Shown piece by piece: positions 27,999 through 34,967 of a stretch of 64,000 nucleotides of DNA. The stretch covers positions 1,364,001-1,428,000 of the forward strand of contig NZ_CP031010.1 of assembly GCF_003584565.2 (NCBI RefSeq), written 5' to 3'. This stretch comes from Alteromonas sp. RKMC-009 (lineage in GTDB: Bacteria; Pseudomonadota; Gammaproteobacteria; Enterobacterales; Alteromonadaceae). The translations under genes and the position numbers were made by a program. Every line of letters begins with the position of its first letter. Position 1 is the first letter of the stretch. The notes beneath the pieces were generated by a model that saw only the letters and a program-made list of their open reading frames with translations, did no database searches and was not told the DNA's origin.

Positions 27999-28547
27999 AT
28001 GCCCGACCAATTAACACAAAGTTTAGATGCTTTTATTCAGCAATGCCTTACCGCCGGGTCACAAAATCCCGAATTTCTGACGATTGAATTTGATAAAGAC
28101 TGGCCTTCACCGTGTTATTCCCGGAATGCTGAGAATGGTGAAGTGGTAAACTGGCAACCTGTTAAGCAAACAGGCAACAATAACTTTAATGGTCTGGAAG
28201 AGGCGCTGGATATTAAATTACACGCTGATTTTGTTACCTGGTTTACCCGCTACTTCAGCTTTCATATACCGGCAAAAGCGGAGCAGGGCAACTGTGAACT
28301 GCTGCAGGTATGCAGCGATGAAGATTTCGAAAGACTTCAGGAAAATCTCATCGGGCACATTATGATGAAACGTCGCCTGAAACAGCCTGCTACGTTATTC
28401 TTCGCACTCACAGACGACGATGACTACCTGATTTCACTGGACAATAGCACCGGTGAGGTATTGCTGGAGAGAGTTGGCAAACGTGCTGAGCAGGTGCTTG
28501 CCCCTTCAATGGCTGATTTTCTGTCGGCGCTTACCCCGCGCACTTAA
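27999..28547 (+). CDS. syd: Syd, SecY-interacting protein
   Basis: Cytoplasmic protein that binds SecY at the inner membrane and is thought to check SecYEG assembly. The 182-aa length equals E. coli Syd. Recognisable features are the DWPSPCY motif, [24 protein letters not shown] and the acidic C-terminal half. AAGG precedes the ATG by eight bases. It sits divergent to queF as in E. coli, and converges with the next gene with only three bases between the two stops. Confidence 0.94.
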   Translation: MPDQLTQSLDAFIQQCLTAGSQNPEFLTIEFDKDWPSPCYSRNAENGEVVNWQPVKQTGNNNFNGLEEALDIKLHADFVTWFTRYFSFHIPAKAEQGNCELLQVCSDEDFERLQENLIGHIMMKRRLKQPATLFFALTDDDDYLISLDNSTGEVLLERVGKRAEQVLAPSMADFLSALTPRT

Positions 28548-28550
28548 TCT

Positions 28551-28841
28551 TTACGCTGTTTTATCACTCAATTGTGCGAGACGTTGTTCAAGTATCGCAA
28601 TAGCCGATTCCATTTCGCTGACACGTTTTTCCAGCGCAGCGACCCGGTCGCCGGCATCTGAAGCTGGTGTTGCCGGCATTTTGCTGCTGGCATTCCAGGC
28701 TTTTATCGCATCGATAGCCTGCGTCACTGAGACTTTGAAAGGAGCCCGCGCGCGCAACAACCCTACGCCGGGCTGCAAACCTTCCTGGTGCATTTTGTGG
28801 CAAAGCATAACGAGCTGTTGTGACTGATCGGCCTGAGACAT
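28551..28841 (-). CDS. Small helical protein with C-terminal coiled coil, possibly DNA-binding
   Basis: 96 aa from the second of two adjacent ATGs, chosen for its spacing to AAGGAA. The N-terminal half (LCHKMHQEGLQPGVGLLRARAPFKVSVTQAIDAIKAW) looks like a small helix-turn-helix similar in pattern to KfrA-type N-terminal domains. The C-terminal half (VAALEKRVSEMESAIAILEQRLAQL) is a clear leucine-heptad coiled coil. DNA binding is inference. A 13-bp palindrome at 28908-28920 in its own upstream region could be a self-operator. Confidence 0.75.
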   Translation of the reverse strand: MSQADQSQQLVMLCHKMHQEGLQPGVGLLRARAPFKVSVTQAIDAIKAWNASSKMPATPASDAGDRVAALEKRVSEMESAIAILEQRLAQLSDKTA

Positions 28842-28907
28842 CATTTTTCCTTACTTCGGTTACTGAGAATACAGAGTTTTCGGGAATAGTATAAAGCACC
28901 AGTTAAT

Positions 28908-28920
28908 AGTGTAATACACT
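28908..28920. promoter_or_regulatory. Palindrome AGTGTA-A-TACACT in a divergent promoter region
   Basis: A perfect 6+1+6 inverted repeat lies between the small coiled-coil gene (-) and the DUF3192 lipoprotein gene (+). It has the size and symmetry of a dimeric repressor operator; the binding protein is unknown. Confidence 0.35.
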
Positions 28921-29051
28921 AAATGTTAACCAGGCTTACTTTACTGGATTTTATAATGTTAAACAAAATCAGTGAGTTAATTTGTGGTCTGAAATTTGAT
29001 TCTTAAGGTGTTAATAAAACCACTGAAATTATTTTTATAAAAAGGATTACA

Positions 29052-29411
29052 ATGAAACATCTCATTCTGGCCGCTGCTCTTATTTCACCGTTCACACTCA
29101 CCGGTTGTGTTATCTCTGTAGGCGGAGATGACGGACATTATTCTTCAGACTGGCAGGATCGTGAATACAATAACCGTAAGCATGTTTCGCAGTTAGAAAC
29201 CGGTATGACCTATGAATCGGTTGTCCGCAAAATGGGTGTAGCCGACTTTAACGAAATGCACGATAAGAATGATCACGCTTACCGCGTACTGTTCTACCGT
29301 ACTCAACGCACCATGGATGACGGTGTCACATCTAAAGACGAATGTACGCCTCTGGTATTCCGTGACGGTGTTCTTACGGGCTGGGGTGACGGTGCTTACA
29401 ACCAGCTCTGA
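29052..29411 (+). CDS. DUF3192 lipoprotein
   Basis: A 119-aa lipoprotein: signal peptide with lipobox LTGC (Cys near residue 19), a short linker, then the DUF3192 domain (EYNNRKHVSQLETGMTYESVVRKMG, FYRTQRTMDDGVTSKDECTPLVF, GWGDGAYNQL). It is a paralogue of the membrane-anchored protein at 23667-24041. The LETGMTYESVVRKMG stretch again resembles the BamE fold. AAAGGA stands six bases before the ATG. Function unknown; outer-membrane location is inferred from the lipobox. Confidence 0.9.
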   Translation: MKHLILAAALISPFTLTGCVISVGGDDGHYSSDWQDREYNNRKHVSQLETGMTYESVVRKMGVADFNEMHDKNDHAYRVLFYRTQRTMDDGVTSKDECTPLVFRDGVLTGWGDGAYNQL

Positions 29412-29546
29412 ACCGCTGAATAGTGTGAATTAACTTTTAGTTAACAAATGAGCCGTTCTTCTGTAAAGTGATTAAAAAACAGGCTATAACTGTTTGTCAG
29501 GCGTCAGTAGTGCATCCGCCTGTTCTCATTTACAGGAGATCGTCCC

Positions 29547-30194
29547 ATGAATACCGTTCTTGAGTCAGATGTACATATCGAAGACGTGCGTGCAGTATTC
29601 CTTACTGCCGACAATCTGAAAGTAGCCGCTTCCATTCTTTATAACGCCTATCATGATGATCCTCTGTTCATGGACATCTTTCAGGCAGAAAAAGAAGGCT
29701 ATGAAGGCCGTCTGCGTAGTGCCATCAGAGAAGAGCTGGATGCCTTCTGGGATGCAGGTCAACCTATGATAGGGTTGTTCGAAGACAGTCGCTTGCTGGC
29801 TGTCACTTGTCTGACGAAACCCGGCAGCAGCTTTTCCAGCGGGCGTTTCTGGCACTGGCGATTGAAAATGCTGCTGACAGCAGGCTATTTCAGTACCCGT
29901 GCTATGGTTGAGAAAGAAGAGAAGATCCGTAGTGCAATGCCCGCTGAACATTATCATATGGTGTCTTTTATTGCCGTCCATCCGGACCATCAGCATCATG
30001 GTCTGGGTCATGTATTAATGGGGGCGATAGACAGTATCGTAAATGAAGACTCATCCAGCGAAGGGGTGGGCGTTTTTGTGAGCTTGCCCAAATACCTGAA
30101 GTTCTTCAGAAGCGGGTTCTATCAACAGATCTCGGTGATCACAGTGTCTGACGTTACCGGAGAGATCCTCTTTAAGCCGAAGCCGCTGGTCTGA
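29547..30194 (+). CDS. GNAT family N-acetyltransferase
   Basis: A 215-aa acetyl-CoA dependent acyltransferase of unknown substrate. The acetyl-CoA-binding motif A appears as FIAVHPDHQHHGLGHVLMGAI, with a usual Q/R-x-x-G-x-G/A arrangement in DHQHHGLGHVL. Motif B includes GVFVSLPKYLKFFRSGFYQ. AGGAGA precedes the ATG. It is a single gene closed by a terminator directly upstream of the CsrB regulatory region. The substrate cannot be inferred. Confidence 0.88.
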   Translation: MNTVLESDVHIEDVRAVFLTADNLKVAASILYNAYHDDPLFMDIFQAEKEGYEGRLRSAIREELDAFWDAGQPMIGLFEDSRLLAVTCLTKPGSSFSSGRFWHWRLKMLLTAGYFSTRAMVEKEEKIRSAMPAEHYHMVSFIAVHPDHQHHGLGHVLMGAIDSIVNEDSSSEGVGVFVSLPKYLKFFRSGFYQQISVITVSDVTGEILFKPKPLV

Positions 30195-30221
30195 TCACTT
30201 AGCCTCTATCTCCCTGTTTTG

Positions 30222-30251
30222 AAAGCGTAACCTGATGGTTGCGCTTTTTTT
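30222..30251 (+). terminator. Intrinsic terminator of the GNAT gene
   Basis: Stem AAAGCGTAACC / GGTTGCGCTTT with a TGAT loop and one G-T pair, followed by a T run. Confidence 0.85.
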
Positions 30252-30314
30252 CATCACTATTCTGCTACCGGTGTTTTTTCGCAGAATTCCCCCGGTAGAC
30301 ATTACCCAAAAGTT

Positions 30315-30332
30315 TGTAAGACATGTCTTACA
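30315..30332 (+). promoter_or_regulatory. GacA/UvrY binding site (perfect TGTAAG-N6-CTTACA)
   Basis: TGTAAGACATGTCTTACA is an exact match to the 18-bp upstream activating sequence bound by the GacA/UvrY response regulator. Its centre is about 178 bases upstream of the proposed start of the CsrB-type RNA, close to the spacing known for csrB promoters in other gammaproteobacteria. Confidence 0.9.
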
Positions 30333-30501
30333 AAAGTGTAGGACTTTGAAGTTTTTTTTATGACGTTTTTATTATACCAAAGTATAAAGTTGCTGTTTTT
30401 GTTAGACTTTTTGCTAATGCCGCTAATGACAGATTTATGACGGTGAAAATAATTGAAAAAAGCATGTAGCACAGATCTACAGGATCAGTACTATTAATCA
30501 T

Positions 30502-31036
30502 GTCACAGGGAAACACGACGAGTCAGGGATGAACTTTACGACACTCATGGATGAACTGCGGACAACCGAAGGAACGGAATACTGACTCAGGAAGAGCCAG
30601 TTTTCAGGAGAACGGAAAAGGGATACGGTCAGGATGACCGTCAGGGACAACTTCAGGATGAAGAATACCACGGGGATTGTGGTCAAAAGGACATTGGAAG
30701 CGCGAAGGAAAGCGCATCAGGGACAACCTCAGGAACGGGGATTACCACTGCACGGATGAGTGGTTAATATGGATTAAGGGATAAGGATAGCGTTCATGAT
30801 GAACGCAATGGACAACTTCAGGGATTGAAGAATGCTGCACGAAGGATGTGTAGTTACTACAGGAAAAATGGAAAGGGATCCGCTCACGGAACAGAGTGGC
30901 CTGCTCAGGATGACGCAGGAAAAGAAGGAAAGGGGCGCATACGGATTTTTACTGGACGGTGAAAGTTGCAATGGATCGCAGAGAAGGACGCTCAAAATTC
31001 AGAAAAAGCGATAGCGTCGGGCTATCGCTTTTTTTG
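30502..31036 (+). ncRNA. csrB: CsrB-family regulatory RNA (CsrA sponge)
   Basis: About 535 nt with no supported ORF and roughly 38 GGA triplets by hand count, many as AGGA or CAGGATG. Several GGA motifs lie in hairpin loops exactly as in CsrB: ACGGTC-AGGAT-GACCGT (30625-30641), CTTC-AGGAT-GAAG (30651-30663), CCAC/GTGG around GGGGATT (30668-30682), GCGC/GCGC around GAAGGAAA (30700-30715). The RNA would sequester CsrA and is expected to be induced by the BarA-UvrY (GacS-GacA) system through the upstream site. It ends at a strong terminator. The 5' end is inferred from resemblance of GTCACAGGGA to the E. coli CsrB start and a TATTAA -10-like box at 30492. Position between syd and yqcC agrees with the E. 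coli csrB locus as I recall it. Confidence 0.93.
31003..31036. terminator. Bidirectional intrinsic terminator, CsrB RNA and DUF3549-DUF3301 operon
   Basis: A 13-base stem AAAAAGCGATAGC / GCTATCGCTTTTT with a five-base loop. A-tract and T-tract on both sides allow termination of the sRNA (+) and of the convergent DUF3301 gene (-). Confidence 0.93.
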
Positions 31037-31041
31037 CGTTT

Positions 31042-31344
31042 TTATACGCGGTAAGGCGGTAATTGCGTTCTGAGTACCCGTTTTCCCACCATTTCCATTT
31101 CTCCTGTATATCTGTCTTCTCCGTTTCCGGAAAATTCAAACTCAAATCGTGAATGCCAGTCTGGCTTAGCATATTTGAAAGTCAGTCGTGTGGAGCGACG
31201 GGCCAGTGTCAGCAACTGGAGATGATGCGTGTCGCAGTACAGGCGCGCGTGTTCGAATGCCGCCTCTGAAATGCTGCGTATCCGCCAGAACTGAAAGCCC
31301 GCAAATCCAATCAGCAGAAATAAAGTTAATTCACCTAAAGTCAT
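31042..31344 (-). CDS. DUF3301 small membrane protein
   Basis: A 100-aa protein with an N-terminal membrane helix (TLFLLIGFAGFQFW) and a DUF3301 domain: FEHARLYCDTHHLQLLTLARRSTRL, followed by RFEFEFSGNGEDRYTGEMEMVGKRV. Four bases separate it from the DUF3549 gene upstream, so they form one operon. The family is widespread in Vibrio, Shewanella and Alteromonas next to yqcC and truC. Function is unknown. Confidence 0.88.
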   Translation of the reverse strand: MTLGELTLFLLIGFAGFQFWRIRSISEAAFEHARLYCDTHHLQLLTLARRSTRLTFKYAKPDWHSRFEFEFSGNGEDRYTGEMEMVGKRVLRTQLPPYRV

Positions 31345-31348
31345 TTGT

Positions 31349-32401
31349 TTACTGCTTCTGTGCCTGGTTAAACAACCGCCCGAAGGCCAGTTTCAGCTTT
31401 TCGCTGCACGTATCCGTTCTCAACAGGGTCAGTACCTGTAATCTGAGCACCGGTAACTGAACCAGGTCAGAGAAAAAACCGCCAAATACTGCGCCTTGCC
31501 TGTTTTCTTTATCATCCATAGCGGCAGCATTTTCAAAAAAGCGAACAAGAAGGGTTTCATCGAGCTGTGCATAGTGGCGGCCGGCAATCACGCTGAGCAG
31601 ATGAATATCAGCCTGTTCCCCGTTCAGTAAATCTTTCAACAGTGCCGTGACAGTTTTATCTGCTGTTTCGCTGGCCAGTGCCCGCAATGCGGCCAGACCC
31701 GTTACCGGGTTCTCAATCAGCGTTTCCTGACAGTAAACGGCGATGGCCTGTTTCAATGTTGGTGCCAGGTCGACGGGTTCGCAACTCTCCATCAGTGTCT
31801 TGACAAAATCCTGCTGAAAAAGTGACAGGTTAGTTATTACAGCGGTGACCGCGTCATCTGATGTCAGCGTAGTAGCATAATCGGCAATGGCCTGTACAGA
31901 GAGTTCCCGCCAGTCACTGACTGCCGGGGCTTTTACATACTGCGCAACTTTATCTGTGCCCGGCGCCGCCGGCAGGCCGAGCATATTTCGGGTCAGGGCG
32001 TTGAACTGCGCCATCTGCGACTGTACCGGCACAAAAGAGTAAGGATTATCCGGCAATGTATCCTGCTTTTCATTTTCCGGACTGCTACCGAGCACATCGA
32101 CAATAATTTGCAAAAAATGATTACGGGCGGCCATGACCAGTAAACCCCGCTCATCAACCGGGAACTTCAGAAACCAGATATAATGATGTTTTACCGGCTT
32201 GCCCGACCAGAAAACAATGCCAAACCAGGCGTGTTGCTGGCGTGGTCTGGGGCAGGGGCGCATGCCGCTTTCCATCTCAAGGAATTGCTGCGTGTCCAGA
32301 GGGTGTACACCGCGGCCTAAATCAAACAATTGAAAGTCCGTTCCTGCGTGAAGCAGAAATTCGCTGAGTGTTTGAATAGATTGGGCTGACTGACCGGACA
32401 T
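31349..32401 (-). CDS. DUF3549 protein
   Basis: 350 aa from ATG 32401, chosen because GGAG lies nine bases upstream; a GTG at 32416 would add five residues. The N terminus (IQTLSEFLLHAGTDFQLFDLGRGVHPLDTQQFLEME) and the segment PRQQHAWFGIVFW are, to my recollection, conserved in DUF3549. The C-terminal half is helical, HEAT-like in pattern. No catalytic motif seen. Operon with DUF3301, divergent from yqcC. Function unknown. Confidence 0.85.
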   Translation of the reverse strand: MSGQSAQSIQTLSEFLLHAGTDFQLFDLGRGVHPLDTQQFLEMESGMRPCPRPRQQHAWFGIVFWSGKPVKHHYIWFLKFPVDERGLLVMAARNHFLQIIVDVLGSSPENEKQDTLPDNPYSFVPVQSQMAQFNALTRNMLGLPAAPGTDKVAQYVKAPAVSDWRELSVQAIADYATTLTSDDAVTAVITNLSLFQQDFVKTLMESCEPVDLAPTLKQAIAVYCQETLIENPVTGLAALRALASETADKTVTALLKDLLNGEQADIHLLSVIAGRHYAQLDETLLVRFFENAAAMDDKENRQGAVFGGFFSDLVQLPVLRLQVLTLLRTDTCSEKLKLAFGRLFNQAQKQ

Positions 32402-32510
32402 ACTGAACTGCTCCACCTGAAAACAAAGGCGGTATGATAACGGTGTGCCGGGGCTTTTACTACCGTAACAGTGACTCTATAATGGCCGCTTTTCATCATA
32501 AAGAGCCGTT

Positions 32511-32822
32511 ATGTCACAGGTTGAACACATTGGTCTGTTACTGAAAGATTTGGAAACAGTCCTTAAAGCTGGTGGCTACTGGTCGTCAACAGCACCGGCG
32601 CCGGAAGCGTTGCAAAGTACGCAGCCCTTCGCCCGCGATACGCTGGCCTTTGAAGCATGGCTGCAATTTATTTTTATTCCCCGTTTTCAGCAATTAATCG
32701 CGGAAGGACAATCTTTACCCGCCAATATGGCTTTACTGCCTATAGCCCAGATTGCGTTGCCGGGCGAGTTAGATTTGCATCTGGTGCTGCAGCAACTTGA
32801 CGAGGTTGTTTGTGGTGAGTGA
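32511..32822 (+). CDS. yqcC: YqcC (DUF446) protein
   Basis: A 103-aa all-helical protein of the YqcC family: LKDLETVLKAGGYWSSTAPAPEALQSTQPFARDTLAFEAWLQFIFIPRFQQLI is the diagnostic region. The function is unknown; the family is tied by gene order to the tRNA pseudouridine synthase TruC, whose start overlaps its last codons here. The syd-csrB-yqcC-truC order is shared with E. coli apart from inserted genes. Confidence 0.93.
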   Translation: MSQVEHIGLLLKDLETVLKAGGYWSSTAPAPEALQSTQPFARDTLAFEAWLQFIFIPRFQQLIAEGQSLPANMALLPIAQIALPGELDLHLVLQQLDEVVCGE

Positions 32823-33570
32823 AGCGGGATTGATAACCGGTCATCAGCCAGTGAAGATTTTATATCGGGATGATCACATTGTTGCCATGGACAAGCCTCC
32901 GGGTTTGCTGGTTCACCGCAGCCCGATAGATAAGCGGGAAACCGAATTTGCCGTTCAGAAACTACGGGATACTGTGGGGCAGCACGTTTATCCGGTTCAC
33001 CGTCTGGACCGGCCTACTTCCGGTGTACTGGTATTTGCATTTAACGGACAGATCGCCAGTCAGCTGGGGCAGGCAATGATGGGCAAACAGATCCGTAAAG
33101 GCTATCTGGCCCTTGTGCGCGGATGGATGAATGGCTGTGGTTTAATCGATTATGCCCTCACATTTAAACGGGACAAGTTTGCCGATGCTCACCGGGCAGA
33201 AGACGTAGCCCCGCAGCATGCAGTAACTGAATACACGGTTATGAAAAAATTCAGTGTGCCTGTGCCGGTGGGAAGGTATGATTCTGCGCGTTATTCGCTG
33301 GTGGCGCTGAGGCCGTTTACCGGACGCAAACATCAGTTGCGCAGACACCTTGTTCATTTACGCCATCCCATCATCGGTGACACCTCACACGGTGATGGCA
33401 AACAAAATAAATTTGCACGGGAGCAGTTTGGTTTTAATCAATTAGCCCTTACGTGTACTTTAATGCAATTTTCACATCCGGTGACGGGAAAAACCGTTAC
33501 CATCAATACAACGCCTCATGCGCCTTTTGCCAGTATGCTCAGCAACCTGGCCGGGTATGAGGTGACTTAA
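32815..33570 (+). CDS. truC: TruC, tRNA pseudouridine(65) synthase
   Basis: RluA-family pseudouridine synthase that modifies U65 of certain tRNAs. Catalytic motif VHRLDRPTSGVLVFAF with the conserved Asp, early motif ILYRDDHIVAMDKPPGLLVH, and GRKHQLRRHLVHLRHPIIGD near the C terminus. I chose GTG 32815 because it overlaps the yqcC stop and has GAGG nine bases upstream. TTG 32797 and GTG 32812 are alternatives. About 251 aa, close to E. coli TruC. Confidence 0.93.
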   Translation: MSEAGLITGHQPVKILYRDDHIVAMDKPPGLLVHRSPIDKRETEFAVQKLRDTVGQHVYPVHRLDRPTSGVLVFAFNGQIASQLGQAMMGKQIRKGYLALVRGWMNGCGLIDYALTFKRDKFADAHRAEDVAPQHAVTEYTVMKKFSVPVPVGRYDSARYSLVALRPFTGRKHQLRRHLVHLRHPIIGDTSHGDGKQNKFAREQFGFNQLALTCTLMQFSHPVTGKTVTINTTPHAPFASMLSNLAGYEVT

Positions 33571-33592
33571 TGACTGATTAAAGAGGGCTGAT

Positions 33593-34042
33593 ATGACAGC
33601 ATTAACCATTCTTGCCGGCAGTGTTTACGGAAATGCGCAGCATGCCGCAGAAACGGTAGCTGAATCCCTGAGTGCGCAAGGCATCGAGTGTCAGGTGTGC
33701 AGTGATCCGCAAGTTTCAGATGTGACTAATGCCGGAGCTTTGCTGGTGATCACATCAACAACCGGACAGGGAGATGTGCCACCGAATCTGGAATTTGTAT
33801 TTTCAGATTTGAAAGACCAGTTTCCGTTGCTCGACAGAAAACCTTTCGCTGTTTGTGCGTTAGGTGACAGCAGCTACGGAGATACGTATTGTGCAGCAGG
33901 ACGCCAGTGGTTTGAATTGCTCAGCGAATTGCAGGGTAAAGCCGTGGCTGAGATGCTGGAGGTGGATGCTATTGAGTGCTTTGAGCCGGAAAAGCCGGTG
34001 CTGGCGTTTGTTGAATCGATCAAAGATGAACTGGTGGTGTAA
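33593..34042 (+). CDS. Flavodoxin (YqcA/MioC type)
   Basis: FMN-binding flavodoxin of 149 aa. The N-terminal phosphate loop reads ILAGSVYGNAQHAAE, and ITSTTGQGDVPPN and CALGDSSYGDTYC provide the FMN loops. Its position after truC matches E. coli yqcA rather than mioC, although the two families are similar. A redox partner role, possibly in tRNA modification or biotin synthesis, is only inference. Confidence 0.9.
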   Translation: MTALTILAGSVYGNAQHAAETVAESLSAQGIECQVCSDPQVSDVTNAGALLVITSTTGQGDVPPNLEFVFSDLKDQFPLLDRKPFAVCALGDSSYGDTYCAAGRQWFELLSELQGKAVAEMLEVDAIECFEPEKPVLAFVESIKDELVV

Positions 34043-34078
34043 TCACCGTCAGTGGGTTTATAGCAGGCAGCTATAACG

Positions 34079-34123
34079 AAAAAAGCGCAGCCGGGTCAGT
34101 TTATACTCCCGGCTGCGCTTTTT
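34079..34123. terminator. Bidirectional terminator between flavodoxin and dapD
   Basis: A 15-base perfect stem (AAAAGCGCAGCCGGG / CCCGGCTGCGCTTTT) around a 12-base loop, with A/T tracts on both sides, between convergent genes. Confidence 0.93.
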
Positions 34124-34142
34124 ATTTATGTGATCCGCAGAA

Positions 34143-34967
34143 TTATTCTACGCCACGGAGCAGGGCGTTGATGCCTACTTTTGCACGGGTTTTTGCGTCC
34201 ACTTTCTTCACGATGACCGCTGCATACAGGCTGTGAGAGCCATCTTTAGAAGGCAGAGAACCTGAAACCACAACTGAACCTGCCGGTACGCGACCATAAG
34301 TGATTTCGCCGGTTTCACGGTCATAAATGCGGGTGCTCTGGGAGATGTAAACGCCCATAGAAATTACCGCGCCTTCTTCAACAATCACGCCTTCAACGAT
34401 TTCAGAGCGTGCACCGATAAAGCAGTTATCTTCAATAATCGTCGGGTTGGCTTGCAGTGGCTCCAGTACACCACCAATGCCTACACCGCCTGACAGGTGA
34501 ACATTTTTACCGATCTGTGCACACGAGCCAACAGTTGCCCACGTATCTACCATGGTACCTTCATCAACAAATGCGCCGATGTTTACGTAAGAAGGCATCA
34601 CAACCACATTCTTACCGACAAATGAACCGGTACGTACTGCAGCCGGTGGCACAACACGTACGCCTTCTGCGGCAAATTGTTCAGCAGTGTAGCCGGTGTA
34701 TTTTAAAGGTACTTTATCGAAGTATGTTGTTTCAGCACCATCAATAATGTCATTGTTGTGAAGACGGAAGTACAGTAATACCGCTTTTTTCAGCCATTGA
34801 TGAACAACCCACTCACCGGCAATTTTTTCCGCTACGCGGGCTTTACCGCTGTTCAGCATAGCGATAGCGTCTGCAACAGCTTGTCTTACTTCGTCCGGCG
34901 CAGAAGAGGGTGACAAAGCGTCACGGTTTTCAAACGCATCTTCAATGATGGATTTCAATTCAGTCAT
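34143..34967 (-). CDS. dapD: DapD, tetrahydrodipicolinate N-succinyltransferase
   Basis: Catalyses succinylation of tetrahydrodipicolinate in the lysine/diaminopimelate pathway. The 274-aa protein carries the left-handed beta-helix hexapeptide repeats ([41 protein letters not shown]), the N-terminal alpha domain and the C-terminal [21 protein letters not shown]. The ATG overlaps the glnD stop by four bases, as in many gammaproteobacteria, tying nitrogen sensing and DAP synthesis by position. Confidence 0.97.
   Translation of the reverse strand: MTELKSIIEDAFENRDALSPSSAPDEVRQAVADAIAMLNSGKARVAEKIAGEWVVHQWLKKAVLLYFRLHNNDIIDGAETTYFDKVPLKYTGYTAEQFAAEGVRVVPPAAVRTGSFVGKNVVVMPSYVNIGAFVDEGTMVDTWATVGSCAQIGKNVHLSGGVGIGGVLEPLQANPTIIEDNCFIGARSEIVEGVIVEEGAVISMGVYISQSTRIYDRETGEITYGRVPAGSVVVSGSLPSKDGSHSLYAAVIVKKVDAKTRAKVGINALLRGVE

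Noticed and set aside
27894-28010. N-terminal extension of QueF upstream of 27893
   Set aside because: It would exceed the family length and overlap the syd start. It has no family resemblance.
30498-31014. Several open frames of 60-73 codons on both strands in the CsrB region
   Set aside because: They lack ribosome binding sites, are explained by the GGA-rich composition of the sRNA, and overlap its hairpins and terminator.
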